From: Euzebyales bacterium
GTDB lineage: Bacteria; Actinomycetota; Nitriliruptoria; Euzebyales; Egibacteraceae
Direction of reading: 5' to 3'
Assembly (NCBI GenBank): GCA_013695145.1
Contig: JACDBB010000164.1
Coordinates: 1-32,613, forward strand
DNA length: 32,613 bases
Part shown: positions 7,012 to 15,863 of the stretch, piece after piece
Position numbering within the stretch: position 1 is the first letter of the stretch
Layout of the letters: the number at the start of each line of letters is the position of its first letter
Notes under the pieces: model-generated
Seen by the model: only the letters and a program-made list of their open reading frames with translations
Told to the model about the DNA's origin: nothing
Databases searched by the model: none
Translations under genes and position numbers: made by a program

Positions 7012-7422
7012 GTGGCTTGGCAGAAGCTCGTCGACATCGGACCGGCGATCTTCGGCCAGTCGATGATCGCCGACCTCGGCCTGCCGGTCCCGGAGCTGCT
7101 CGGCTGGGCCGTCACCCTGACCGAGCTCGTCGGCGGGGTGCTGCTGGTCCTCGGGCTCATCACCCGCGTGTCAGCGACCCTGCTGGCATCGGTACTGATC
7201 GGCGCCGCCATCCTGGTCAAGCCCGACCTCGGCGTCATCGCCCCGATCGGATCGATGCTCCCCGGCGCCGAGCTGGACCTGGCGCTCATCGCCGGCGCCG
7301 TCGGCGCCATGCTGCTCGGACCCGGCAAGCCATCGCTGGACCACGTCATGGGCATCGAAAGGACGGTGCCGGCGCTCGAGGCCGCCGACCACCCCAAGGT
7401 GGAGCGAACGGTCGCGGCCTGA
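7012..7422 (+). CDS. DoxX-family membrane protein, N-terminally truncated
   Basis: DoxX proteins are four-helix membrane proteins, some linked to thiol and redox metabolism. Conserved pieces are WQKLVDIGPAIFGQ, ELLGWAVTLTELVGGVLLVL, LVKPDLGVIAPIG and ALIAGAVGAMLLGPGKPSLD. The first helix that normally precedes the HGWQK motif is absent; the frame just upstream is not protein-like. GTG at 7012 is the only nearby start and lacks a ribosome site. It gives 136 residues. It is either a 5'-truncated pseudogene or a shortened protein. A strong hairpin terminator follows. Confidence 0.6.
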   Translation: MAWQKLVDIGPAIFGQSMIADLGLPVPELLGWAVTLTELVGGVLLVLGLITRVSATLLASVLIGAAILVKPDLGVIAPIGSMLPGAELDLALIAGAVGAMLLGPGKPSLDHVMGIERTVPALEAADHPKVERTVAA

Positions 7423-7440
7423 CGGGCGTCGTCTCAACAG

Positions 7441-7477
7441 CCCCCGGCCCGATGGAATCAACCCGCCGGGCCGGGGG
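7441..7477 (+). terminator. Rho-independent-like terminator after doxX
   Basis: CCCCCGGCCCG (7441-7451) and CGGGCCGGGGG (7467-7477) form a perfect 11-bp GC stem with a 15-nt loop. It is 19 bp after the DoxX stop. There is no long U-run, as is common in high-GC actinobacteria. Confidence 0.65.
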
Positions 7478-7515
7478 TTGCGGCACCACATACGGGAAAC
7501 CTGAGGAGGCCCGCC

Positions 7516-8028
7516 ATGGAGTTCTCGATCGGCGCCGCGCTCGTCGCGGGCCTGGCCGCCACAGCGGTGATGTCGGTGATGATGAAGATGGCCGGTGCCG
7601 CCGGCATGACCGACATGCCACCCATGGAGCTGGTCACCGGCTCGATGATGTCCGGTGATCCGGACACGGCCAAGCGGGTCGGCATCATGGTCCACTGGGT
7701 CGTCATGGGCACCCTGGTGTTCGGCGTCAGCTACGCCCTGCTGTTCACCCTGCTCGGCAGCGCCAGCGTTGGCCTCGGCGGCCTCATCGGCGCCGCCCAC
7801 GGCGCGGTGGTTGGCATGGTCTTCATGCCGATGATGCCGGCCATGCACCCGCGAATGACCACCGAGACCCTCCCTGACGGGACGGTGAGCACAGCCGGCG
7901 GCGCGATCAGCCTGACCGCCCCGGGCGTCCTGGGGGCCCGGTGGGGCAGCATGACGCCCGTCGGGCTGCTGATGGGCCACGTCGTGTACGGCATCATCGC
8001 CGCGCTGGTCTACCAGGCCCTGGTCTGA
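7516..8028 (+). CDS. Met/His-containing integral membrane protein
   Basis: The 170-residue protein has about four hydrophobic segments (around IGAALVAGLAATAVMSV, VHWVVMGTLVFGVSYALLF, LIGAAHGAVVGMVFMPM and GLLMGHVVYGIIAALVYQAL). Methionines and histidines are unusually common inside them (VMMKM, GMVFMPMMPAMHP, MGHVVYG), which suggests metal or haem contact, but this is inference. ATG 7516 has GAGGAGG six bases upstream. It resembles hypothetical DUF-type membrane proteins; I do not recognise a function. It lies between a terminator and a DUF3179 gene 10 bp downstream. Confidence 0.75.
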   Translation: MEFSIGAALVAGLAATAVMSVMMKMAGAAGMTDMPPMELVTGSMMSGDPDTAKRVGIMVHWVVMGTLVFGVSYALLFTLLGSASVGLGGLIGAAHGAVVGMVFMPMMPAMHPRMTTETLPDGTVSTAGGAISLTAPGVLGARWGSMTPVGLLMGHVVYGIIAALVYQALV

Positions 8029-8037
8029 GTCGCGGCG

Positions 8038-9369
8038 ATGGTCCCGCACCGACCGGCCGCCAGCGCTGATGACCGTCAGGGACGCAGACGTCTGCGCTGG
8101 CTCGGTGCGGCCCTGCTCCTGGTCGCGGCCGCGTGCGCCGAGACCTCCGGCGACGCGGTGACCGGGTCGGAACCGGCCGCGCAGGACGCCACCGCCACCC
8201 ACACGACCGCTGCGCGAGACGCCTGCACCCCGCTGGCGGACCTGCCCGGTGGCGACGTCGCCAACGCCCCCGAGCAGAATCGGGAGTTCCCGTGGGACCG
8301 CGCCGATCCGGCGGTGCTCGACGGGTTCGACTTCACCCAGGTCATCAGCGGCGGCCCGCCACCCGACGGTATCCGTCCCATCGACACCCCCTGCTTCGAC
8401 GACGTCGGGACCGCCGGGGAGTGGCTGGAGCCCCAGAGCCCCGTCATGGTCGTCGAGGTCGAGGGTGATCGGCGGGCCTACCCGCTGGCCATCATGACCC
8501 AGCACGAGATCGTCAACGACGTCATCGGCGGCACGCCGGTCGTCGTCACCTACTGCCCGCTGTGCAACTCGGGCCTCGCGTTCGAGCGCACGGTCGTCCC
8601 GGAGGGACGCGGTGTCGCCGACGGCCAGGTGCTGGACTTCGGGACCTCCGGACGGCTGTTCCAGTCCAACCTCGTGATGTACGACCGGCAGACCAAGACC
8701 CTGTGGACCCAGTTCACCGGTGAGGCGGTCGTCGGCGAGGACTTCCTCGGCACCGAGCTGGTCCGCATCGCCACCTCGCTGGTCGGCTGGGCCGACTTCG
8801 CCGAGGCCACGCCGGAGGGGCTGGTGCTGTCCCGCGACAGCGTCTCCGGGCGCGACTACGGCCGCAACCCCTACCCCGGCTATGAGGGCGCCGGCGACGG
8901 CTTCCTCTTCGACGGCCCGCGTGACGACCGGCTGCCACCCAACACCAGGGTCGTCGGCCTGGGCACCGACATCGACCCCGTCGCGGTGGTGCTCGAGCAG
9001 CTGCGCACCGAACGCGTGGTCGACGTCGAGGTCGACGGCGAACCGGTCACGCTGTGGTGGGCACCCGGTCAGGCCAGCGCGCTGGACCGCGCCCAGGTCG
9101 ACGACGGTGCCGACGTCGGGTCCACGGGTGCGTTCGTGTCGATCCTCGCCGACGGCGAGGTCGGCACCTTCACGCAGGCCGACGGCGAGGAGGGCCTGTT
9201 CACCGACGAGGAGACGGGCTCGACCTGGAACCTGCTCGGCGAGGCCGTCGGCGGCGAGCTGACGGGCAGCCGCCTGCAGCCGGTCCCGCTGGACGACACC
9301 TTCTGGTTCGTCTGGTTCGCGTTCCAGCCCGACACCGCTGTCATCGGCGCTGACGCACTCGATGGCTGA
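8038..9369 (+). CDS. DUF3179 domain lipoprotein
   Basis: The 443-residue protein has a basic start, a hydrophobic segment and lipobox VAAAC (about residues 29-33), so it is probably an exported lipoprotein. The DUF3179 core follows: YPLAIMTQHEIVNDVIGG, TYCPLCNSGLAFER and GRLFQSNLVMYDRQTKTLWT. The invariant CPLC pair is present. The biochemical role of DUF3179 is not established. Start ATG 8038 has no clear ribosome site but is 10 bp behind the membrane protein, so coupling is possible. The C-terminus (DDTFWFVWFAFQPDT) matches the family's usual end. Confidence 0.88.
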   Translation: MVPHRPAASADDRQGRRRLRWLGAALLLVAAACAETSGDAVTGSEPAAQDATATHTTAARDACTPLADLPGGDVANAPEQNREFPWDRADPAVLDGFDFTQVISGGPPPDGIRPIDTPCFDDVGTAGEWLEPQSPVMVVEVEGDRRAYPLAIMTQHEIVNDVIGGTPVVVTYCPLCNSGLAFERTVVPEGRGVADGQVLDFGTSGRLFQSNLVMYDRQTKTLWTQFTGEAVVGEDFLGTELVRIATSLVGWADFAEATPEGLVLSRDSVSGRDYGRNPYPGYEGAGDGFLFDGPRDDRLPPNTRVVGLGTDIDPVAVVLEQLRTERVVDVEVDGEPVTLWWAPGQASALDRAQVDDGADVGSTGAFVSILADGEVGTFTQADGEEGLFTDEETGSTWNLLGEAVGGELTGSRLQPVPLDDTFWFVWFAFQPDTAVIGADALDG

Positions 9370-9406
9370 CACGACCGGCTGACCCCACGATGCCCTGATC
9401 CCGAGC

Positions 9407-10201
9407 TCAGCTGTCGACCACCTGGCCATCCACCTCGGTGACGACGTCGTCGCCGGAGAAGCACAGGTGACCGGCAGTCTGCGCCGCGTCGGTGAACGGC
9501 TCCTCGTAGCTCCACGCCACGTCGGCCGTGCCGTCCCGCAACGACCAGTAGGTGGCCCAGCCCTTGTAGGGGCAGTGGCTCTGGCTGGTCGAGGAGGTCA
9601 GCAGGTCGGTGCGGACGTCGGCGACCGGCAGGTAGAAGCGGTTGGGCAGTCCGGTCTCGGACACCACGATCGGTCGGGACGACTCCGCCAGCACCTCGTC
9701 GCCGCGTCGCACCACGACCCGACGGCTCGACCGTCGGGTGTCGATCCGGTGGTAGGGGTCGCGCAGGTGCCCGTGGACCTGCTCGTCCTCGTCGAACCAC
9801 GCATCCATGCGATCCCAGTAGAACGCCATGTAGCCCGCCAGCCAGCCGGCATCACCGTTCGGTTCGGGGTAGCCCCACACGGCGTCGTCCGCCGTCCGGT
9901 CACCGACGACGACCGACCAGTACGAGGCATCGCCCTTGAAGGGGCAGTGGGTGGAGTGGTCGGTGGCCTGCAGCAGGGCCTGCCGCACGTCCTCGGTCGG
10001 CACGTACAGCACCGGCAGCAGGTTGCTCTCGTGCAGCAGCCGGCCACGGGTGGTGTCCAGCACGACCTCGTCGGCGAACGTCGCCCGCACGCGCCGCGGG
10101 AAGTTGGCGAACAGGATCTTGTGGGCCGGTCCATCCACCGTGTAGTTGACGGACGCCGGCGGGTCGGCAGCCAGGGGACCGTCGCTGAGCGTGAGGGTCA
10201 T
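9407..10201 (-). CDS. Tandem DUF427 protein
   Basis: The 264-residue protein contains two copies of the DUF427 domain. Domain 1 has HCPFKGDASYWSVVVGD and VWGYPEPNGDAGWLAGYMAF; domain 2 has HCPYKGWATYWSLRDG and AWSYEEPFTDAAQTAGHLCF. The HCPxKG...YW signature is intact in both. DUF427 has no established reaction. Its start overlaps the stop of a truncated flavoprotein (ATGA at 10198-10201). A separate, deleted DUF427 remnant lies at 19148-19269 in the same block. Confidence 0.88.
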   Translation of the reverse strand: MTLTLSDGPLAADPPASVNYTVDGPAHKILFANFPRRVRATFADEVVLDTTRGRLLHESNLLPVLYVPTEDVRQALLQATDHSTHCPFKGDASYWSVVVGDRTADDAVWGYPEPNGDAGWLAGYMAFYWDRMDAWFDEDEQVHGHLRDPYHRIDTRRSSRRVVVRRGDEVLAESSRPIVVSETGLPNRFYLPVADVRTDLLTSSTSQSHCPYKGWATYWSLRDGTADVAWSYEEPFTDAAQTAGHLCFSGDDVVTEVDGQVVDS

Positions 10202-10572
10202 GCGCCGGAGCTTCCCACGACCCGCACCGCCTCAACCGGACGGGGGGGTTCCAGGTCACCGTTCTTCGCAACCGCCCGGTAGCTGCCGCGGCGTATCGAG
10301 TCGACCAGCAGGTCCTTGCGGTCCACGACCTCGGCGAGGTCGACTCGCAGTCCATCGCTGTGGACGCCGAACTCGGCGGCCCGGCGGATCTGCTGGGCGA
10401 CCTTGGCGGAGGCGATCATCGTCTTGGTCGGGATGCACCCGCGGTTCAGGCACGTCCCGCCGAGCAGCTCCCGCTCCACGAACGCCGTGCGGTCATGCCG
10501 GGCGGCGCGAAGGGCCATCGGCAGGCCGGACATGCCACCACCGATGACCAAGGTGTCGTACCGGGTCGTCAT
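10198..10572 (-). pseudogene. N-terminal fragment of an FAD disulfide oxidoreductase
   Basis: The 124-residue product has the FAD-binding start (YDTLVIGGGMSG) and the redox pair GGTCLNRGCIPTKTM of mercuric reductase/lipoamide dehydrogenase-type enzymes. Those enzymes have about 450-480 residues; here the NAD-binding and dimerisation domains are missing and the end (RPVEAVRVVGSSGA) is not conserved. ATG 10572 has GGAG six bases upstream, so a short protein may still be made. The 3' end abuts the DUF427 gene, suggesting a deletion that joined the two. Confidence 0.7.
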
Positions 10573-10870
10573 ATGTGCTCCGCTACGCTGCTGAACAGCC
10601 GTGCGAGGTGCAGCTGGCTACCTGGAGGACCGGCCTCCACGCCGGTCTGTTCCACCGAGCACGCCACGAGCGCCGGGCGCGGTCAGGTGTCGCAGGTGGA
10701 AGGGCTCGAGGGTGTGCGGGGTTAGCGACAGGGGAGGCGCCGTCCGCCCCGGTCCCGCCAACGTCAGGATCCCGTGTGCACACGCCATTGCACGAGCTGC
10801 AGGACGTGGGCTGCATCCGCACCAAGTCCGAGGCGTTGTGACCACCACCAGACCCAGCAATGGCAAAGAC
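10573..10870. other. Intergenic stretch with no recognised gene
   Basis: About 300 bp between the truncated flavoprotein and gnd. Frames here have no conserved motif. A frame ending ELQDVGCIRTKSEAL at 10841 is open but unrecognised and may be a relic. Promoters for the two divergent genes are expected here, but I cannot point to a convincing pair of boxes. Confidence 0.4.
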
Positions 10871-11746
10871 ATGAGGATCGCGATGATCGGGCTCGGCAAG
10901 ATGGGCGCCAACATGACCGAACGGCTGCGGCGTGCCGGTCATGACGTCGTCGGCTACGACCGTGACCCACAGCACGCCGACGTCGGGTCGCTGGCCGAGG
11001 CGGTCGCCGCGCTAGACGGCGAGCCACGGCGGGTCGTGTGGGTGATGCTGCCTGCCGGCGGGCCGACGAACTCGACCGTCGACGAACTGGCGGACCTGCT
11101 GTCCAAGGGGGACCTGGTCGTGGACGGCGGCAACTCCAACTACCACGACTCGATCCGCCACGGCCAGGTCCTCGCCGAGCACGGCGTAGGCTTCGTCGAC
11201 GCCGGCGTGTCCGGCGGCGTCTGGGGCGTGGACGACGGCTACTGCATCATGGCCGGCGGCCGGGACGACGACATCGCCGACCTGCGCCCGATCATGGAGG
11301 CGCTGGTCACCGATGAGGGGTTCGCCCACGTCGGCCCGGTGGGCACAGGCCACTTCGTCAAGATGGTCCACAACGGTGTGGAGTACGCCCTGATGGAGGC
11401 CTACGCCGAGGGCTACGAGCTGCTCACCGCCGTCGACCTCGACATCGACGTGCCCGCCTCGATGGAGGTGTGGCGGCACGGCAGCGTCGTCCGGTCCTGG
11501 CTGCTGGACCTGCTGGCCGACGGCCTGCGCACGGACCCTGGGCTGACGCAGGTGCGCGGCTACGCCGAGGATTCCGGTGAAGGGCGGTGGACCATCGATG
11601 AGGCGATCGACCACGCCGTCCCGGTGCCGGCGATCAGCGCGGCGCTGTTTGCGCGGTTCGCCTCCCGGCAGGACGACTCACCGGCCATGCGGGTCATCGC
11701 GACGCTGCGCAACCAGTTCGGCGGCCACGAGGTGCGGTCGTCATGA
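10871..11746 (+). CDS. gnd: 6-phosphogluconate dehydrogenase, decarboxylating (short form)
   Basis: This enzyme oxidises and decarboxylates 6-phosphogluconate to ribulose-5-phosphate. Visible features are the Rossmann start [33 protein letters not shown] and the catalytic [20 protein letters not shown]. It has 291 residues, matching the short bacterial form rather than the 470-residue enzyme. The second strand ends GYDRDP; an Asp here rather than the NRS of NADP enzymes suggests NAD preference, from family knowledge. ATG 10871 begins the conserved strand directly. Its stop overlaps the zwf start (ATGA), so the two pentose-phosphate steps are translationally coupled. Confidence 0.93.
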   Translation: MRIAMIGLGKMGANMTERLRRAGHDVVGYDRDPQHADVGSLAEAVAALDGEPRRVVWVMLPAGGPTNSTVDELADLLSKGDLVVDGGNSNYHDSIRHGQVLAEHGVGFVDAGVSGGVWGVDDGYCIMAGGRDDDIADLRPIMEALVTDEGFAHVGPVGTGHFVKMVHNGVEYALMEAYAEGYELLTAVDLDIDVPASMEVWRHGSVVRSWLLDLLADGLRTDPGLTQVRGYAEDSGEGRWTIDEAIDHAVPVPAISAALFARFASRQDDSPAMRVIATLRNQFGGHEVRSS

Positions 11747-13203
11747 CCCACCGCAGCGACGCGCTGGTGCTGTTCGGCGCCACCGGCGACCTGGCCAAGA
11801 AGATGCTGTACCCGGCGCTGCAGCAGCTGGCGCTCGCCGACGCGCTGCCCGACACCGTGGTCGGCGTGGCGGTCTCGGAGTGGTCGACCGACGACCTTGT
11901 GGAGTACGCCCGCAGCGCCATCGAGGAGCACGGCGGCGGAGTCGACCCAGGTGCGTTCGACCGGTACGCCGGGGCCCTGTCCTACGTCGCCGGCGACTAC
12001 CGCGAGGCCGACACCTACCAGCGGCTCACCGCCGCGCTGGGGTCGTGCCACCGCCCGCTGCTGTACCTGGCGATCCCGCCCAGCCTGTTTGAGACGGTGG
12101 TCGAGGGGTTGGCCGGCGCGGGCCTCAACCAGCGCGGCCGGGTGGTGCTGGAGAAGCCGTTCGGCCGCGATCTCGCCTCCGCCCGTGAACTCAACCGGTG
12201 CGTGCTCGAGCGGTTCCCCGAGGAGGCGGTGTTCCGCATCGACCACTTCCTCGGCAAGGAGCAGGTGCTGGACCTGCTGATGTTCCGCTTCGCCAACGTG
12301 CTGCTGGAGCCGGCGTGGAACCGCCACCACGTCGACAGCGTGCAGATCACCATGGCCGAGGACTTCGGCGTGGAGGGCCGGGGCACGTTCTACGAGGAGG
12401 TCGGAGCGCTGCGCGACGTCGTGCAGAACCACCTGCTGCAGGTCCTCGCCCTGGCGGCGATGGATGCGCCGGTGGACACCACCGCCAAGGCTCTGCGGAA
12501 CGAGAAGGTCAAGGTGCTGTCCGCGATGCCGCCGCTTGATCCTGCGGCGATCGTGCGTGGCCAGTACGACGGCTACCCCGACGAGGACGGCGTCGACCCG
12601 AGCTCGGACACCGAGACCTACATCGCCCTGCGGGCCGAGATCGACTCGTGGCGCTGGGCCGGCGTGCCCTTCTACATCCGCGCCGGCAAACGCCTGGCGA
12701 CCACCGCAACCGAGGTGCTGGTGGAGTTCAAGCAGCCGCCACGGCTGTTCTTCGCCCGGTCCGACACCGAGCTGCCCCACCCCAACCACCTGCTGTTCCG
12801 CCTCAAGCCGGGTGAGCGGGTGTCGGTGTCGGTGCAGATCAAGCAGCCGGGCGAGGCGCTGCACAGCCGGCCGGTCGATCTGGTCTATGACTACGACGAG
12901 CACCGCGACGGCCCGCGTGACGAGGCGTATGCGCGGCTGCTGGACAGCGCGCTGGACGGCGACCAGCGGCTGTTCGCCCGAGCGGACGGGGTCGAGGAGG
13001 CCTGGCGCGTCGTCGCCCCCGCCCTGGAGGACCGCAGCCCGGTCATCACCTACCCGTCCGGGTCCTGGGGGCCGGCTGAGGCTGACGACCTGATCGCCGC
13101 CGACGGCGGCTGGCACTGCCCCGACCTCGGCCCATCACATGAAGGTCTGGCATCGGATCACCACCCTGACCGCCCACTCCCACGACAAGGAGACAGGCCG
13201 TGA
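11743..13203 (+). CDS. zwf: Glucose-6-phosphate 1-dehydrogenase
   Basis: This enzyme oxidises glucose-6-phosphate to 6-phosphogluconolactone with reduction of NAD(P). Motifs are [16 protein letters not shown] near the start, [11 protein letters not shown], the catalytic [14 protein letters not shown] at about residue 165, and [19 protein letters not shown]. The 486 residues are normal. The order gnd-zwf with a four-base overlap means two successive dehydrogenases of the pathway are made together; no lactonase gene is adjacent. The last about 25 residues (from PDLGPSHEG) look non-conserved. Its stop overlaps the GTG of the next gene. Confidence 0.94.
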   Translation: MTHRSDALVLFGATGDLAKKMLYPALQQLALADALPDTVVGVAVSEWSTDDLVEYARSAIEEHGGGVDPGAFDRYAGALSYVAGDYREADTYQRLTAALGSCHRPLLYLAIPPSLFETVVEGLAGAGLNQRGRVVLEKPFGRDLASARELNRCVLERFPEEAVFRIDHFLGKEQVLDLLMFRFANVLLEPAWNRHHVDSVQITMAEDFGVEGRGTFYEEVGALRDVVQNHLLQVLALAAMDAPVDTTAKALRNEKVKVLSAMPPLDPAAIVRGQYDGYPDEDGVDPSSDTETYIALRAEIDSWRWAGVPFYIRAGKRLATTATEVLVEFKQPPRLFFARSDTELPHPNHLLFRLKPGERVSVSVQIKQPGEALHSRPVDLVYDYDEHRDGPRDEAYARLLDSALDGDQRLFARADGVEEAWRVVAPALEDRSPVITYPSGSWGPAEADDLIAADGGWHCPDLGPSHEGLASDHHPDRPLPRQGDRP

Positions 13204-13505
13204 AGATCGAGCTGCTGTACTTCGATGGCTGCCCCAACTGTACGGTCGCCGACGAGCGCCTGCGTGCCCTCGCCGACGACCTCGGCATCACCGTCGCCCA
13301 CCACAAGGTCGAGACGCCCGAGGAGGCCGAGGAGATGGGCTTCCGCGGGTCACCGACGATCCTGGTCGACGGTCGGGACCCCTTCGCGCGAGGCGACGAG
13401 CCCGTCGGTCTGTCGTGCCGGATCTACCAGACCCCCGACGGCCTCGCTGGTTCGCCGACGACCGAGCAGCTGCAGACCGCCCTGGCGCCCGGCGTGGGAC
13501 CGTGA
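13200..13505 (+). CDS. Thioredoxin-like CPNC protein
   Basis: The 101-residue protein starts [20 protein letters not shown], a thioredoxin-fold strand followed by a CPNC redox pair, and has a cis-Pro loop ([12 protein letters not shown]). Such small proteins occur in actinobacteria beside redox or mercury-related genes, but the substrate is unknown. GTG 13200 overlaps the zwf stop (GTGA) and has AAGGAG about seven bases upstream, so it belongs to the gnd-zwf operon. This links an NAD(P)H source to a dithiol carrier. Confidence 0.82.
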   Translation: MKIELLYFDGCPNCTVADERLRALADDLGITVAHHKVETPEEAEEMGFRGSPTILVDGRDPFARGDEPVGLSCRIYQTPDGLAGSPTTEQLQTALAPGVGP

Positions 13506-13609
13506 AGGAATCCGCTGGGACGGTGGGGGTGTTGACCGGACAATGCCAGTCCGCGCAGTTCGTCGTGCCCTGATGTTCGCCGGCGTCCTCACGCGGTTCA
13601 CCACCGCCT

Positions 13610-13919
13610 GTGCGAACGGCCTTCGCCGCCGGCAACGCCATCGACGGCGACCTGTCAACGGAGTGGGTGATCGCCCGCGGCGGGCGGATCGTCTACAAGT
13701 CGGACTGGACCAGCGCCGCCAACGTCGAGGGGTTCTTGCAGCGCTACCGCGGCGCACGGGCCGCCCGCACGCCGGGGGTCGGGATGTCGCCCCTACAGCA
13801 CCGAGCAGATCGAGTACCGCGATCAGGACCGTGAGGCCTTCTACGAGCGTCTGCAGCGCAACGGCCCGCGGGCAATGACCGAGCTCAAGGCCGCCGAGCG
13901 GATCTGGGCGGCCCGGTAG
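13610..13919 (+). pseudogene. Frameshifted redoxin/deiodinase-like remnant
   Basis: One frame reads GNAIDGDLSTEWVIARGGRI, VYKSDWTSAANVEGFLQRYR and on to MSP. After 13793 the sense continues in the next frame as YSTEQIEYRDQDREAFYERL, ending AAERIWAAR at TAG 13917-13919. Removing one C from the CCCC run near 13790 restores a single frame. The WVI...GRIVYKSDWTSAANV part resembles the last third of redoxin (deiodinase-like) proteins. The first two thirds, including the active site, are missing. It is a 5'-truncated pseudogene with a frameshift. Confidence 0.65.
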
Positions 13920-13925
13920 CGGGCG

Positions 13926-15326
13926 TCAGCTAATGCCGCGGTCGGCTTCGAGCAGGCGAAGCCACACCTCGCTCATCGTCGGGAAGGCCGGCACGGCATG
14001 CCACAGGTCGTCCAGCGTGATCTGGCTCACCACGGCGATGGTGGCGGCGTGGATCATCTCACCGACGCCGGGACCCGTGAACGTGGCACCGAGGATGGTG
14101 CGGCGGGCGGAGTCCACGACCAGCTTGGCCGTGCCGGACACGCCTTTGCCGAGCAGTGAGCCGCCAGCGACGTCGCCGATGCCGCAGGACAGCGCGTCGA
14201 CCTCGAGGCCCTGCTCGCGCGCTGCCGCCTCGGTCAGCCCGACGGCGGCGACCTGCGGGTCGGTGAACACGACCCGGACGACGGCGTCGTGGTCGGCGCG
14301 GGCCCGCACGTCCTTGCCGGCCAGGTGGTCACCGACCAGGCGGGCCTGGTACTTGCCGTGGTGGGTGAGCAGGGCCCTGCCGTTGACGTCGCCGATGGCG
14401 TACAGCCAGCCGCCGTCCACGCCGACGGCACGCAGCTGGTCGTCGGTCTGGATCGGCCGACCGGGCTCCAGCCCCACCGTGTCGAGCCCCATATCAGCGG
14501 TGTTTGGGCGCCGTCCGGTGGCGACCAGCAGCTCGTCGCCCTCGAGCTCGGTGCCGTCCGCCAGCTTCAAAGTGACCGGTCCGTCGTCGCCGTCACGACG
14601 GGCTCGCACCGCCTTGGCAGCGACACGGACGTCGATGCCCGCCTCGGCGAACGCACCGCGCAGGTCCTCGTCGACGAACGGCTCCTCGGCCGTCAGCAGC
14701 CGATCCGCCATCTCCACGACGGTGACCTGCTCGGCACCCAGCCACCGGAAGGCCTGGGCCATCTCCACCCCGACGACGCCACCGCCGAGGATGAGCAGCC
14801 GCGCCGGCACCTCCTTGGCGGTCGTGACGTCCCGGCTGTCCCAGGTCCTGATGTCCCGCAGCCCCTCGATCGGCGGGATCGCGGCCGCGGACCCGGTGGC
14901 GACGACCACCCCCCGCCGGGCGGTCAGCGTCCGGGTCGAGCCGTCCTCGGCCTCGACGGAGACGGTCCGCTCGCCGGTCAGCCGGCCGTGGCCGCGGATC
15001 AGCGTGGCGCCGGTGCTCTCGACCCACTGGACCTGGTACTTGTCGTCCCAGTGCGAGGAAAACGCGTCCCGGCTGCCCAGGGTCGCCTCGACGTCAACCC
15101 CACCGGTGACCGCCGCGGCAGCCCCCGGAACCCGGCGGGTCGACGCGAGGGCCTCGCCGGGGCGCAGCAGCGCTTTGGACGGCATGCACGCCCAGTACGA
15201 GCACTCACCGCCGACCAGCTCGCGTTCGACCAGCGCGACGTCGAGGCCGTTGTCCCGGGCGTACCAGGCCGCGTTCTCCCCTGCCGGCCCGCCGCCGACC
15301 ACGATCACGTCGTACTCCTCAACCAT
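13926..15326 (-). CDS. FAD/NAD-dependent disulfide oxidoreductase (lipoamide dehydrogenase/mercuric reductase family)
   Basis: The 466-residue flavoprotein has DVIVVGGGPAGENAA for FAD, the redox-active pair in GGECSYWACMPSKALLRP (Cys-x4-Cys), LLILGGGVVGVEMAQAF for the dinucleotide with VVEMADRLL (Glu, suggesting NADH), and YAIGDVNGRALLTH. The C-terminal interface reads LWHAVPAFPTMSEVWLR; in typical enzymes this is HAHPTLSE, so the catalytic His is present but its neighbour differs. Start ATG 15326 has GAGGAGG seven bases upstream. It is divergent from a mycoredoxin gene, which makes that a candidate electron acceptor, though lipoamide or a metal is possible. Confidence 0.88.
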   Translation of the reverse strand: MVEEYDVIVVGGGPAGENAAWYARDNGLDVALVERELVGGECSYWACMPSKALLRPGEALASTRRVPGAAAAVTGGVDVEATLGSRDAFSSHWDDKYQVQWVESTGATLIRGHGRLTGERTVSVEAEDGSTRTLTARRGVVVATGSAAAIPPIEGLRDIRTWDSRDVTTAKEVPARLLILGGGVVGVEMAQAFRWLGAEQVTVVEMADRLLTAEEPFVDEDLRGAFAEAGIDVRVAAKAVRARRDGDDGPVTLKLADGTELEGDELLVATGRRPNTADMGLDTVGLEPGRPIQTDDQLRAVGVDGGWLYAIGDVNGRALLTHHGKYQARLVGDHLAGKDVRARADHDAVVRVVFTDPQVAAVGLTEAAAREQGLEVDALSCGIGDVAGGSLLGKGVSGTAKLVVDSARRTILGATFTGPGVGEMIHAATIAVVSQITLDDLWHAVPAFPTMSEVWLRLLEADRGIS

Positions 15327-15516
15327 CGCTGTGCCTCCTCATCGTGGTGCCAACGGAAACGGTGTCACCCATACCGTCAACCCGGTCGACGCCGATCTGC
15401 ATCCATCGCATCATGCCGTCAAGTCGATCGGGGCGACGCGCCCAACCCGATGGAAGGACGCGCGGCGCCGACGGGTTTGCACGAGCACGTCCGCGACAGG
15501 CGACAGGACAGCTGCC

Positions 15517-15855
15517 ATGCCCGACCACTCGTCAACCCACCCGATCACCGTGTTCTGGCGACCTGGCTGCGGGTTCTGCGCCGCCCTGCTGCGTGGCCTG
15601 GACAAGTCGGGTCTGGCCAACGAGCGGGCCAACATCTGGGACGACAAGGACGCGGCGGCCTACGTCCGCAGCGTCGCCCGCGGCAACGAGACCGTGCCGA
15701 CCGTGCGGATCGGCGACACCGCACTGGTCAACCCCTCGGCCCAGCAGGTACTGGCCACCGTCGCGACCGAAGCACCCGAGCAGCTCCCGGCCGGCTACGT
15801 CCCGCCGCAACCGGGCCGGTTGGGGCAGATGGTCAGCAAGCTGCTGGGCGGGTAG
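15517..15855 (+). CDS. Mycoredoxin / glutaredoxin-like protein
   Basis: Mycoredoxins reduce mycothiol mixed disulfides in actinobacteria. This 112-residue protein has FWRPGCGFCAALLRGL with a CGFC active site near residue 16, the cis-Pro loop NETVPTVRIGD, and the ALVNPSAQQVL helix. A Pro-rich stretch and short tail (MVSKLLGG) follow the fold. ATG 15517 is chosen because upstream codons are not conserved; AGGAC lies nearby. It ends nine bases before the GH15 gene and shares a 190-bp divergent region with the disulfide reductase. Confidence 0.87.
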   Translation: MPDHSSTHPITVFWRPGCGFCAALLRGLDKSGLANERANIWDDKDAAAYVRSVARGNETVPTVRIGDTALVNPSAQQVLATVATEAPEQLPAGYVPPQPGRLGQMVSKLLGG

Positions 15856-15863
15856 CCACTCCG

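Noticed and set aside
7171-9429. A 752-codon open frame on the minus strand
   Set aside because: It is antisense to the DoxX, membrane-protein and DUF3179 genes, has low-complexity Gly/His/Asp composition and no conserved motif. It is a shadow caused by high GC.
11560-13116. A 518-codon minus-strand frame
   Set aside because: It lies opposite zwf, whose motifs and length are clear. The antisense translation has no recognisable domain.
14289-15863. Long upstream extension of the GH15 frame
   Set aside because: The frame is open through the antisense of the flavoprotein gene and the mycoredoxin gene in another phase, but the GH15 family starts at the ATG 15864 motif. The extension is not protein-like.
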